Source: Cycas panzhihuaensis (lineage: Eukaryota > Cycadophyta). From it: DNA of 64,000 nt. This document shows, in pieces, positions 46,831-58,130 of this stretch (the first letter of the stretch is position 1; each line of letters starts with the position of its first letter). The notes under the pieces are model-generated. The model made no database searches. It worked only from the letters and a program-made list of their open reading frames with translations, and was not told where the DNA came from. The stretch is taken from the NCBI GenBank assembly GCA_023213395.1, contig CM041465.1:235979741-236043740 (forward strand). The letters are read 5' to 3'. Position numbers and translations under genes: made by a program.

Positions 46831-47825
46831 GCATCTTGCTCTTAATGAAGAGCCCCTAACGTACCAAGAAGCTGTAAAGCATGCAGCTTGGAGAAATGCC
46901 ATGAACGAAGAGTATCAATCTCTTATTAAGAATGGTACATGGGAGCTTGTTGATCTACCACTTGGAAGAAAGGTAGTTCAAAATAAATGGGTGTTCAAAA
47001 ACAAGTATAGATCAGATGGCACCCTAGAAAAATACAAGGCGAGGTTGGTAACAAAAGGATTCATGTAAAGGGAAAGTATTGACTACACTGAAATCTTTGC
47101 TCCCACAACCAAGTGGCCTACAATCAGAACTCTTATAGCCTTGGCTGCTCAACAGGGTTGGAAAATCCACCAACTTGATGTTAAGACCGCATTACTCAAT
47201 GGGGACCTTAAAGAAGAAATTTACATGGCTCATCCAGAAGGATACGAGATTGACGGTCAGGAGCATAAAGTTTGTAGGCTCAAAAAGTCCTTGTACGGAC
47301 TAAAGCAAGCCCCTCGTGCTTGGTTTACCAAGTTGTCTGAAAGAATGAGGCAACTTGGATATGAGGTTTGTGACTATCAAGATATTGATGCAACATTATT
47401 CATCAAGCACCAAAATGATAAAGTCACTTACCTCTTAATCTTTGTGGATGACATGCTCATAACAAGGAATAGTGAACAGGTAATCAGCCAGCTGAAGAAG
47501 GACCTTGCTAAAACTTTTGAATTGTCTGACCTCGGATTGATGAAATATTACTTGGGAATTGAAGTAACTCAAAAGGATGGCAAAATCTTTCTCTCCTAAG
47601 AAAAATATATCAATGATCTTCTGACAAAGTTTCAGTTGAAAGGTGCTCGACGAGTGGATACACCTATGGAGCCTAATATTAAGCTCTCAGTTGATGGTGA
47701 CAATAGGGAGGCAGACACAACACTCTACAGGCAACTTGTAGGTAGTCTCATCTATACTACCAACACAAGGCCAGATATTGCACACTGTCAAGATTCTTGC
47801 AAGATTCATGAAAATCCTAAGTAGA
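46831..47825 (+). pseudogene. Copia reverse transcriptase
   Basis: EEPLTYQEAVKHAAWRNAMN and KWVFKNKYRSDGTLEKYKAR open the domain. A TAA at 47066-47068 follows KGFM, then DYTEIFAPTTKWPTIRTLI, GWKIHQLDVKTALLNGDLKE and KKSLYGLKQAPRAWFTKL. The active site is LIFVDDMLITRN near 47440. SDLGLMKYYLGIEVTQKDGK ends at a TAA at 47597-47599, after which EKYINDLLTKFQLKGARRVD and YRQLVGSLIYTTNTRPDIAH continue in register. Both stops are single C-to-T changes of Gln codons as judged from the family. The catalytic VDD is intact. Confidence 0.95.
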
Positions 47826-48352
47826 ATCATTGGCAACACGAACACAGTGTTGAGGTACCTAAAGACGACTAGCAAATATGGTCATTGTATGAACCTAATG
47901 CGAATTTAAACTTTATGCATACATGCACTCGGACTTTGCAGAGATAAAGACACAGGAAGATCTACGTGCAGGTACGTAACATTTCTTGAACAAAGACCAA
48001 TATCATGGAGATCCAGACAAGAGAAGATAGTTGCAGACTCAATCAAGCCGAGTACATATCACGCTCGAGACAAGCAAGGAGGTGATATGGCTCAGAAAAT
48101 TATTGAATACATTAAATACCACCCAAACAAGTTCTACTAGCTTACATGTAGATAATCAATCTACAATCCAGATGGCTAAAAATCCTATATTTCATGATCG
48201 TACCAAACATATAAGTACAAAAGTCCACAGGATTAGAGAACCAGTTCATGATGGCATAATTCAATTGGAGTACTACCCCACAGCAGATGAAGTGGCCGAT
48301 ATCTTCACCAAAGGACTGAAGAGGGTGAAGTTTGAACAGTTTCGAAAGTAAC
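47826..48352 (+). pseudogene. Copia RNase H
   Basis: The first half (47826-48030) is scrambled by small frame changes: GTYKDT-like and FLEQRPISWRSRQEKIV-like words. The second half is clean: TSKEVIWLRKLLNTLNTTQT, SLHVDNQSTIQMAKNPIFHD, RTKHISTKVHRIREPVHDGI and PTADEVADIFTKGLKRVKFE. The last is the standard C-terminus of copia pol. A stop follows at 48351. Confidence 0.85.
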
Positions 48353-48410
48353 TCGGCCTTAGGGCCTCCATCTCTGACTGATTGAAGGAGATGACAATAG
48401 GACCATCATA

Positions 48411-48524
48411 CTCTATCTCATTCGTGAAAACCCCTTGTGGGCGCGGAAGGACAAGAGTAAGTCTCTGCTCTATCCCATTCGTGAAAATCCCATGTGGGCG
48501 CGAAAGGATAAGGGTTGTATCATT
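48411..48524 (+). repeat. 57-bp tandem repeat in copia 3' untranslated region
   Basis: CTCTATCTCATTCGTGAAAA at 48411 and CTCTATCCCATTCGTGAAAA at 48468 begin two head-to-tail units. Each holds a TGTGGGCGCG word followed by GGA(C/T)AAG. They lie between pol and the 3' LTR. Confidence 0.85.
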
Positions 48525-48787
48525 TTGGAAAATCGTAACTGTGAAAACCTGAAAGGGCATGGGGGATGACCAAATGGTATATGGAGACTCAGTAGATTTC
48601 AGCTACAAAATTTATTGTCTTGATTGGCTATCTCGGCTACATTTAAAGAGTCGCTTGAGCGAGTTAGTAGATTAGAAAATTTGTAGGTTTTCTTCCACAA
48701 AAGTATCATACTAGTTTGCTTTGTAAGAGGCTCAAATGAAGACCTCATAGGATAGAATAAAATAGAATGAAATGACCTTCTACCATT

Positions 48788-48798
48788 AAGGGGGAGAT
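48788..48798 (+). promoter_or_regulatory. Polypurine tract of copia element
   Basis: AAGGGGGAGAT directly precedes the TGAAAAGGG start of the 3' LTR. This is the expected plus-strand primer. Confidence 0.9.
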
Positions 48799-49094
48799 TG
48801 AAAAGGGTTAATGACATAAGGTCATTACATTAGTTGATTATTTCAAAAAAGGGTCTTAAGTGAACTTTAAATTAGATCACTTAAGTGAAATGCACTTTCA
48901 TGTGCATTATGTGTAATTTCATTTCACCTAACTCAAATGCTCCCTCTCTCAATATAAAAGTAAAGCTCAATGGAGGAGATTCATTCTTACCTCCCCATTT
49001 TGTGAGAGCTACTTTCTTCTCTTAAGTCTCTCTTGCTCCCATGTTTGCCTTTGTGTTTAGTGCATGGAGATGAAGGATAGATCCACTCTTTTCA
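48799..49094 (+). repeat. 3' LTR of copia element
   Basis: This 296-bp LTR differs from the 5' copy at about four positions (such as TTCAAAAAA for TTCGAAAAA and GAAATGC for GAAATTC) plus one extra T near 49017. It ends TTTTCA. Confidence 0.95.
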
Positions 49095-52086
49095 TGGTTT
49101 CTTCTTTTTTTTTTTTTTTTTATTGGAGGGATTGATGCAATTCAAGTGTGTAATGAAAAAATACAACAAAAGAAAATAAAACAAACCTTTTCTTAGTCCT
49201 TTTTTTTTTGTTTTTTTTGTTTTCACTTTTTCTAGGGGGGGAGAATAGAGGTGGGGAAAGTGCAAGAAAGAAAAAAAGGAGAAATAGAATAATCTCTCTC
49301 TCTCTCTCTCTCTCTTCTCCTTTCTTTCTTCCTACTTTCTCTCTCTTTCATTTTTTTTCTTTTTTTGATTTTTTGTTTAGGAAAAGGAGGATGAAAAGAA
49401 ATAAGGGGGAATAAGAAAACACATGGAAATAAGCAAACTATCCTTTCTCTTCTTCACTACCCCTTTTCATTCACCAATCTTTCTTTTCTTTCTTTTTCTT
49501 TTTCTTTTTTTTTTTTTGTATTTTTATTTTTTAGAAAACGTAAATGATGCAAGAAAGAGAAATAGGTGGAAGTATGTACCTAGACTTCAAACATTTGGAG
49601 AAGTGTGACCTCCTTGCTTATGAATCTGCAAAGATCATTGTGATGTGTAGATCAAATGAGATAATACTTACTTGCCTATAAGAAAAATTCGGTAGCGTTT
49701 TCGCTTTTTGAACCTTTTCTATGATGAAAAAAAGAGAATGCAAAGTCATCAAATTTAAAAGAAATTATAATAAAGTGAGATTGTAATGCACCTTCCTAAT
49801 ATATAGTTGATGTTGGTGGCAATTGCAGCTCCTTTCAAGCAAGCATGCTAGGTTAAGGGCCTTGAAAGTTATGTTTTCCTTCCCTTGCATACTTGTTAGG
49901 GGGAAATTAAAGAAAGATAGTTATGAAATGATAACCAAAATTTAAACCTTACATCCAATTCATAAAATGAGATTCAAAAAACTTTGTTGATAAAGGATTT
50001 TAAATCCATAGACTAAAGTGAATTCAATATGATAGGTAGAGGAGTGCCTTGGGATGGAAAAGGTCCCCTAAATATAGATGATTTCCCAAAGCGTATTAAG
50101 GAAACCTCCCAAGAAATCTTATATCTTATTAGAATAAGTCAATCAACAATAAGAATGAAGGAAAAAATGGGACACAATATGATCAAACAAAAGGAAGATG
50201 GACTTTCAAGCGATCTCAAGCACATAACCATCAAAAACATACATATAGCATAGAGTAGATGAAACAAAGTAGAGGAAAATCACACCTAAACAAAGGGAGG
50301 AGGGATATACCTTTACCTTAGAAGAAAGGAAGCCAATGGCTTCTACAACTTGCTTCTTCAAGGGATCCTTAATAGTTTGTTAAGGCTTTCTTATGCTCTC
50401 ATAATGTGTAACTTAATGCTAACTCCCAAATTCCTTGTATATTATAAAAATCTAGTAGCATAATGATGCATTTCTCTAGGTCTCAAAGATCCCTCCTTCC
50501 CTTTAGAAAATAAGGTGATTTATAGATGAAATAGAAGTGAGGGTTAGTGGTTTTCTACCCATAATATGGAGTAAACCACCAACCAAAATCCATTAACAAT
50601 GGTCATGCTTTTGGATATTTAGGAGGGGAAAATATAAGAAAACCAAAGATTGGAGGTATATTTGGCCTCCTAGAGTGGATGCACTCTAACTTGGGATGGC
50701 CATAAGGCATCAGGTCCATTAGATACACATTTAATATGTAACTATAACTATTAAAACTCAAATCTGGGTTAGTGATAGCTATACTGCAAATATATTTATG
50801 GTACCATAGATAAATTTCTAGTATCACTAATATAAGTAAAACATTATACAATATGATAGTAGAGTTGGTTTTGTCTAAGAAAAATACTTATTTAACTAAA
50901 TAAACTAATCAATATAGATCTAAAAGGCCTCTATCAATCAAAATGAGTAGCATAAAACTAAAATTAAGGCCAATAATCGATAGATGAGGTGATAATCAAA
51001 AGGGAATGAGTTATAGGAAGTAAGAGAGGTGCCCTTTTCCATTCAGGAAAACCAATGGGCGATGCAAGAGCCACGGATTTACATTTTGATCATCACTGAC
51101 ATGTAATACTCGATATGAAACAGTCACCAAATAGGCACACAAGCATATATCTATCAAATATATCTAAATAGAAGTAAGTCAAAATAAAATAGCAAAGAAG
51201 ATAGAAATATGCCTGCATTTACCTTACTTAGTGGAATGCTCAAATCTAATTCTAGAAAGCCAAGAAACACTACCCTCCTGGGAACAAAACATCTTTAATC
51301 TAAGGCTAGAAGATGATGAATGCTGCCAACACAGATGATATAAGATACAAAAGTGAAACATAAGTCATGTGTGCATGGATCATGTGGTGTGATGGCTACC
51401 ATAGTGCTACCTTATTAGTAGTAAGTCAAAGGGGGATGTCCTTGGTTTAGCCCCTTAAGGAACTTATGGTAAAAGTGCATAAGTTAGGTGGGATGATGAA
51501 TCAATGATCATATTAATCCATGAGGCTAATGTCCATATAAACTTAGTGTGTATGAGTGGAAGGTGTTAAACGATGGGGGATTACCTCCAAGGTAAGATAA
51601 ATCAGGTAGCATGGCCCAAAATAGGGGCTTAGAAGCCCATAGCCCCTTGAATACATGAAGTAGTTCCTTAAATACTCAAGGGAGAAAAGGATTCAATGAG
51701 TTAGAGTGATTGGTCACCATAATTTTACCTCATTAGTGATCACCTATTAGAGGAATTTCTTTTAGGTTTTTAACATTTTATTATTATTTTTTATATTTGT
51801 TGTGTGTGTGTGTGTGTATAGAGAGAGAGAGAGTAGAGAGGATTTTTGAGCATTTTGTATTTTTACTTTTTGTTGTTTTGATTGTTTTATGGTTTTCTTA
51901 GATTTTGTACCTAGAGGTTTACATAAAAAAAGGGACATATGATTAATCAAATCTAATATGTACAAATGTACAAGTTAGTTTACCCTTGTTTTGGAGCATA
52001 GTAGTGGTTTAGGCTTTCACTAGAGTGTATGAGGAGCTTTAACAACATGGATTAGCTTTGAAGCAGGGCTATATAAATCTAAGGTT
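49095..52086 (-). repeat. Tat-family LTR-like region with low-complexity tracts
   Basis: No gene is seen in 3 kb. Landmarks are T runs (49105-49125, 49200-49220), a (TC)n tract at 49293-49316, TTTGGAGAAGTGTGACCTCC near 49590 (compare 16330), the block AAGCCAAGAAACACTACC near 51257 (compare 57065), and motif copies on the minus strand at 51713-51738. A (TG)n(GA)n tract lies at 51800-51833. These match the LTR-like segments at 54241-57620 and 15665-18480. Open frames at 49208-49608 are low-complexity artefacts. Confidence 0.45.
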
Positions 52087-52139
52087 GCCACCATAATTTT
52101 ACCTCATCAGTGGGTGCCCCTCAGAGGTGAGGCCAAGGA

Positions 52140-52610
52140 GGATACCCCCTAGGAATAAGGCTCAATGGGTGGCTCGTTGGGTCAAAGAAGAATCATCTAC
52201 CAATGAAACATGACACTCAAGAATGAAGTTCACCAACATGTCTGCTTCAATATTAAGTCCACAAGGAATATGGAAAATATCAATTGAGTAAAATTGATCT
52301 CGAAGAGATCTAGTAGTCATGGCTAAAGTTCTCAATCATGGGTAAAGGATATGAAAAACTTGGGTGAGTTGGGACATGACTATCTGGGATTCATAACATA
52401 AAATGATGGGGCCATGGTAGAAGTCAAATGCATTTGTGAGAGCCTCTATGATGACAGTGTACTCAAATTTATTATTATTGGCCTTAGGTAGGTAGATCCT
52501 AGATCAAACGAAGGTATATCCAAGATCATTTTGAATGACCCAAGCTATCATAGAAGGCCCCACATTCCAATAACTACTCCCATAAGTGTGGATAATCAAT
52601 GCTATGGGGA
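52140..52610 (-). pseudogene. Archaeal-type RNase H (aRNH) remnant, copy 2
   Basis: The minus strand reads in one frame IALIIHTYGSSYWNVGPSMI, AWVIQNDLGYTFV, a stop, SRIYLPKANNNKFEYTVIIE, ALTNAFDFYHGPIILCYESQ, IVMSQLTQVFHILYP, a stop, LRTLAMTTRSLRDQFYSIDI and FHIPCGLNIEADMLVNFILE. Only two stops, both TGA, break about 150 codons. The length and order match copy 1. The first catalytic Asp is Tyr, and the Asp of the CDSQ word is Glu; NKFEY keeps its Glu and EADM its Asp. It is thus inactive by sequence despite an almost open frame. Tat-family LTR-like sequence follows within 60 bp. Confidence 0.8.
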
Positions 52611-53640
52611 AATATAATGATAGCTTAGGATGTAATCACTAAATAGTAGAGAAATGGTGGGAATTAATAAAGAATAAGAGGTGCTCATGTGTGTTTATAA
52701 ATCTTACTAAAATAATAGAAATCCTTAGCCTTTGGGAGTGACATAAAGCTAGAATCACAAAACTCCTTAAAGATTCATATAGAACATAAGTCATATTAAG
52801 TGGATTTTGATTATGATTGAGACCATAATGGGTCCAAATAATTAGATCTAAAGTTCCAAAATAGCCGATGCAATCTAGACATAAACTACACATTGTAGGT
52901 GGGGACAAGGTCATCATGCAACCTGCCCCAGGTACCAAGAAGGTGGTGGTAGATATCCCTCCTTAAAAGCATATCTTAAGAGATTTTTCTTTTTACACCC
53001 TCTTCAGGCTCTTTTCTTTCCTCTTCCATTTCTTTTTTTGTTTTTAATAGCTTTAAGGAAGGATATATATATATATATATATATATATAAGTTCCCAAGT
53101 GGTATGAGGCAGTCAAATCGAGAAGAATCTAAGAGATTTGTCACAACAACAAAACTTTAATAGAACTGACACCAAATCATGGATACCTAATTACAAAGTT
53201 GAACTGCAAAATATGAAGGGTAAGTCATGTGACGATTGAGTGTCAATAATGGGGTATGCATGGAGTGGGTTCCTCTAGCCAGTGACCATAAAGAACTAAA
53301 GCATCTACTAGGAATAGGGTCAAATAGAAATCAACAAAGTTTCTCTTATTTAGAACCAAAAGTATAACTAATCGATATTCAAGCAAAGCCAAGATGGAAG
53401 GATGATACACTGATGAGTGGAAACATCACTTAACATAACTAAAGAATGAGCTAAATGAAAGAAAAAAGTTAAAGGTGGCTAAAAACTCAATGATGGGAGT
53501 AGAGGGGTAGCATGAAAAGACCAACGGTCGATAATGTGGTTAAAAAAGGCCAAAAGGCTACATGAAAGCTAAGCTACAGGCAAGAATCAAGCATAGGAAA
53601 TAACTGGTAACAATGGTAAAAATAGTAAGAAATGAGGGGC
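52611..53640 (-). other. Non-coding spacer upstream of aRNH copy 2
   Basis: No gene is recognised in this kilobase. A (TA)n tract lies at 53063-53089 in a T-rich stretch. In the other two units the aRNH follows the leader block by only about 0.4 kb, so part of this spacer may be a later insertion. Confidence 0.35.
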
Positions 53641-54240
53641 CAAATGGTGTCTAACTCACAAAAGGCCTACGTAGGTACTAAATTGGTAATCGTGATGGAA
53701 AATCAATCCCGTGGACTATAAACACTAATAGGGTATGAGGTAGGTCACTTAGGGGTAAAAAGGCTCACCTATGAGTGAAAAAAGGGCCACAAATATCAAG
53801 CACAAAGTGGCAAGAAAAGGGAGTGGAATCGTGCCTCTAGGGGGTCACTAAGGATGGAGTATCTTAGATAAATGCTAAAGGTAAACAAGGGTCTAGAGAT
53901 CTTTGGAAGGAAAGATTACCCTCAAAGGGCATTCGCATGTCAAAACATAGGTTCAGGGACCCACAGATAGTGCATTGTCCTTCTTTCCTTTTTGGAGCAC
54001 CTCTTTCGATTTGGGTTAGGCAATAAGGCATCTCTAGCTAACTAAATAACCAAGTAGAACTATCCTATCCTTAGAGGGAGAGAAGAGGAGCTAAACTCCC
54101 TTTTAGAAAAGGATGTAAGTAGGGAAGGATCAAGTGAAGTGGTGGAATCAAGAGATGGCTTTGAATGGCCTTCTCAGGATCAAGAAGTTTGTTCAAAAGA
54201 GGGTGAGGTTTTGGGTTTTAAAACCTCAAGAATGAGACAA
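53641..54240 (-). other. Leader of aRNH unit 2
   Basis: The plus-strand word GGGCATTCGCATGTCAAAAC at 53929 and the following ATAGGTTCAGGGAC match 15327-15365 in the gypsy element. GTGGACTATAAACACTA near 53711 and GCTCACCTATGAG near 53765 match 58450-58520. The leader ends at the LTR boundary TGTTGCCACC at 54241, where a primer-binding site is expected; I could not assign the tRNA. Confidence 0.5.
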
Positions 54241-57200
54241 TGTTGCCACCATCCAATGACAACAAGGATGCAAACTCCTCCTTGGTGATAAGGAGAGTGA
54301 GATGGTGCTAATTTATAGCCAAAGGATGGGTGGAAGAAAGTTGTGAATATACCTTAGTAAATAGGTTATGAAGTCTTCTTGGGTTATTGAGAAGAATGAA
54401 ACAATCTTCAAGTTTGAGAACTCTTATAGTATTAAGGTGTGGTTTGTTGCATTTGAGAATCCAAAGCACTATTTCAAATTTATGCAAGGTGGATGTTGCT
54501 AAAGGAATGAAATGTGCAACAAACCAAAATAATCAAACAAGCATATGAAACAACTGTGCAACTTTTCCTTACTAATTTCCCCTAGCTTTCTTCCACCTTT
54601 AAATGGATATAATGAGCACTAAAGGTTATGGAGGAGGAAAGGAAGAGATAGAATGTAAGGTGTTTCCTTGCATGGGTATGCCTCCTCTTTAGGAAGAGGA
54701 GGATCAAATTCTTTAGAAAAGGAAGAATCCAATAGATGTTTCCTAAAGATGCATGTAAGATGATATGCTCTTTTGTTTCCCTCCCATTTATGACATGTAG
54801 TGAAAGAAAAAAAACCCTTCCAAGAGAATCTTTTCAACTCTTTCTTTTCTATTTTCTTTTTGAATTAAAAAAAGATAAGATGGGGGACAAAGAGAGAAAC
54901 AAGTGTGCACCAGATTATGAAGTTAATGCTATGTTTTATTGCACACCTTTGATAACACTCTTTGTAATACATCACTATGAGGTGCCACCGCTTTTGATGT
55001 TGTCGCTTGTTGCAAAATTTGTTGGAGTTAGAGGGAGGTGCTTCCTTACCTTCCCCTATCCTCTAAATAAGGCTTATTTACCATCCCTTTATAAGAAACA
55101 ATGCAAGAACAAAAATAGAAACAAAGTGGAAATAAAGCTAGAAAGAAATGAAATGTTACCTTTTTTTAGTTTGTTGCTTTAATCACAAAATGGTCTCCAA
55201 CCTATAGCACAAAAAAGAGAAACTCTTCCCACAAGTAATATATGTATGTATATGTGTATTCTTAATAAACAATGTTAGTATGTTAAGCTATGAGCAAAAA
55301 GGAGAACAACCACGCTATTGTAAGTCTCTTATTTAATGATCTTTTGGTGCGTGAGTGTGCAACAATCATAACATATGCAAAAGAGAATAGAATGGGTGTT
55401 GCCTTGGAATGACAAACTCCTCTAAACAATGATGGATCCCTATAAGCTACAAATAGATTATTTGGCTAGGGTTTGCAAGTAAGTACAAGGTTGACATGTA
55501 TATGTGTAGGCCCCACAACAAGCCAAAATCCTGAAACTAGTAGTAGAGTGTAAGGAAATATGCCTCAAAGCATAGGGGAGGGTATTACCCAAATGAGAGG
55601 TGGCTTTAGGAGTCAGAACTCTAGCCTATGGACCTCTCCACCAGCCCCCTTGGCTCAGTTTGGCATCCATATCTATAAAAGCTAGTGGACTTAGAGTGTG
55701 TGGGATGAAGAGTATAGTGAAAAGGAGGTATTACCTCCTTGCATTAGATGGAATATGGCCCAAAATCAATACAAAATCACTCTAAGCATATATCTAGAGT
55801 TTTATGGCTAAAACTAGCAAGGCATAAATCATAAAAGATGAGATTATTATGAAGGAAAATTAGAAAAAACTAGATTTACCATACCAAATTGATGGATCTA
55901 GGTGGGGAGAATTATTGGAGGAGAAGAAACCTCTATTTTGTGAAGAAAAGAAGGAGATCCTTTACCATTTTCTTGATTGGAAGGGCCTCCTTACTTGGCT
56001 TGGCTTTCTCTTAGACTATCCTCTCCTTTCTTCTGGAAGAAAACTTACAATTTCTATGTATAGGAGGAGTAGGAAGAAGATGGAGAAGAGAAGAGAAGAT
56101 AGTCTTTTAGAGAAGTTCTATTTTCTATCTAAAGAGAGATGAAGAACGATGAATGACCCCCCAAAAATCCATTCAAAATTAGGTTTTATTCATTTAGGGG
56201 AGGCCTCAGGGCCATTAGGGCTCAACCTTGGGGAGGCCTAAGGTGGGGTAGTATGCCATCCAACTACAAAATCTAGAACTAGCTATTTTTGGCTATGGCA
56301 AACCAAGTAATAGTCACACTATGAACTTCTTGTGGCACTACTAATATATTAGTGACACTGCTAAAATATTGGTGGTATGAAATAATCAGATTGGGGCAGA
56401 TAGAAATGGATGTGGGGTGGAAACATAAACACATAATCAAATATAAAATAAATAAAATGGTGAAAAATTAGGGGGGGAGGATTCCTATTAGAGGCATAGG
56501 GCTCCTCCCTGTAGGTCTATACATTGACCTAAAACTACCGTACATGTTGACAACTCACGAAAGCACATGGCAAAGTCACCCAATAAGGTTAGAACCTCAT
56601 GAAAATGGCAACAATTGAGGTGCCAAAGTGTAGAGGGGGGCTAGGCAGGGGGTCATAATAAGGTACATAGAGGAATCTCATAGAGATCAAGCAATGTGGG
56701 GGAAATACCTACCCACTAAAACTCTTAATAAGCCACTCTAGATAAATCGAGGGATAGATGAGGTAGAGAGAAGAAAGGAGAGATGCAATGAAGTAAGTTG
56801 AGGTGTATATAAGTCAGGATACAAAGACTCATGAGTACTTACAACTAGGAGGGAGATCACGTAGGAGTTATGGTGTCATTGGACCAAAGTCTTGGTCATC
56901 ATAGGTAGGGTATCATACACAAGTAAGCTGACTATATAAACTAAACAAATACTCAAGCAATCATACAAACATCACATACCATAATGCTATAAAATATAAC
57001 TGGGTGTTAGAGATAGAATTTATACTTTATACTACCTATGTAGTGGCATCCTGATCTATTCTTATTAGCTAGGAAACACTGCCACCTTGGTACCAGAACC
57101 TCATTGCTTAGAAGCATCAGACAATGGTGAATGTTGTCAACACAATCTCATCAATAATAATGTATATAAGGCTCATGTGTCAGTAACCAAGGTGAGTGGC

Positions 57201-57620
57201 ATATGTCATGATAGATCACATGGGTAGGAGATGTATGTTTAGGTGAGGAAGTAGAGACATGACTCAGTCAAACCTTAGGGTGTAGAGCCCTAGATCTGAA
57301 ACACACATAAGGTGATGGAGAGGTGACCTGGGGGTTGCCCATGGTGACACCTAGGTGGGTTGCATAACCCTGAAGTAGAATGGGACTATAATCCCTATAA
57401 GTAATAAATGAGGATTAGAAGAAGGAAGGGGAGGGGGGATGCCCATCACCTTTACATGAAAGACAAACATAATATCAATGTAATCTAGAAGTAATATAAA
57501 TAGCATCTAGAAAGCTATAAATATAGTAAAAAAATGTGTAAAAGCTATACCACATATGGTACAAATGGCAAGTAGAGAAATAAACCTATGGTCAGCATAT
57601 TTTAGCCTTATTAGTGGCCT
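54241..57620 (-). repeat. Tat-family LTR between aRNH units 2 and 3
   Basis: The lower boundary is TGTTGCCACCATCC at 54241. The region holds a T-rich stretch near 54840, the block ATTAGCTAGGAAACACTGCC at 57070 with the adjoining AACCTCATTGCTTAGAAGCA, and the family motif at 57591-57618 next to aRNH copy 3. At 3.4 kb it is long, as often seen for Tat-type LTRs. Small open frames (for example 54736-55182) show no domains. Presence of leader on one side and aRNH on the other fits one LTR shared by two tandem units. Confidence 0.5.
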
Positions 57621-57694
57621 ATTTTCAGAGATATGAGAGTGATCATAATAAGGAATGGACGATAATCCAAAAGCCTATGTAAGGAGCCAACCTA

Positions 57695-58130
57695 TTAGGT
57701 TGCCCTGGAAGGGTTGTCTAGAAAAGGGAGACAATGCTTGAGGATGAGGCAAACTAAGTTATCAACTTTGACATTTTGATCATAAGGGATATGCCAAATT
57801 TGCACCACAAAAAAAGAGGACAAAAGTAACCTGGCGGTCAAAGTAAGGGACCTCAATTGGGGACAAAGGACTCAATAGACCTAAGTTAGCTATGACACCA
57901 TGATTTAAGAGTCACAAAATAGAATAATAGGGCCACAGTGGAAGTGAGGTGCATAAGTGGGATCCTCTATAATGGTAGTGTACTCTACTTCATTGTTCAT
58001 GGCCTTGAATAGGTATATCCTAGAATGCATGAGGTCATGCCCAAAAGGATCATAAATGATCCAAGTGGTTGCAGAGGGTCTTGGGTTGCAGCAACTGCCT
58101 CTATCAGTGTAGACGAGGAGAGCAATGTCA
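57695..58130 (-). pseudogene. Archaeal-type RNase H (aRNH) remnant, copy 3
   Basis: The minus strand reads IALLVYTDRGSCCNPRPSAT, TWIIYDPFGHDLMHSRIYLF, KAMNNEVEYTTIIEDPTYAP and HFHCGPIILFCDS, then a stop and IMVS. The C-terminal half continues with LLSSFFVVQIWHIPYDQNVK and VDNLVCLILKH. Catalytic Asp (YTDRG), Glu (NNEVEY) and Asp (FCDS) are all kept, but the glycines around the first Asp are changed. Stops are more numerous than in copy 2. LTR-like sequence follows within 100 bp. Confidence 0.75.

Larger units (their letters stand above)
41516..49094 (+). mobile_element. Young Ty1/copia element, complete ends, broken genes
   Basis: Two LTRs (41516-41810 and 48799-49094) differ by about four substitutions and one 1-bp indel by eye. 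A primer-binding site for initiator tRNA-Met follows the first and a purine tract precedes the second. The order gag, protease, integrase, RT, RNase H is that of Ty1/copia. All genes contain stops or frame changes. The leader before gag is unusually long, about 2.05 kb. Flanking 5-bp words (GGACT and TGGTT) do not match, so no target-site duplication is evident. The total is 7.6 kb. Confidence 0.95.

Noticed and set aside
49208-49608. Hydrophobic Phe/Leu-rich peptides resembling membrane proteins
   Set aside because: They are produced by CTT/TTT runs and a (TC)n tract. The same tract is noncoding in related LTR copies.
53063-53089. (TA)n tract as a promoter TATA region
   Set aside because: It is a simple dinucleotide repeat with no other promoter signal and is absent from the related units.
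54736-55182. 148-codon frame as a gene
   Set aside because: It lies inside the Tat-family LTR-like region, has no motif, and is not open in the related 15.7-18.5 kb copy.
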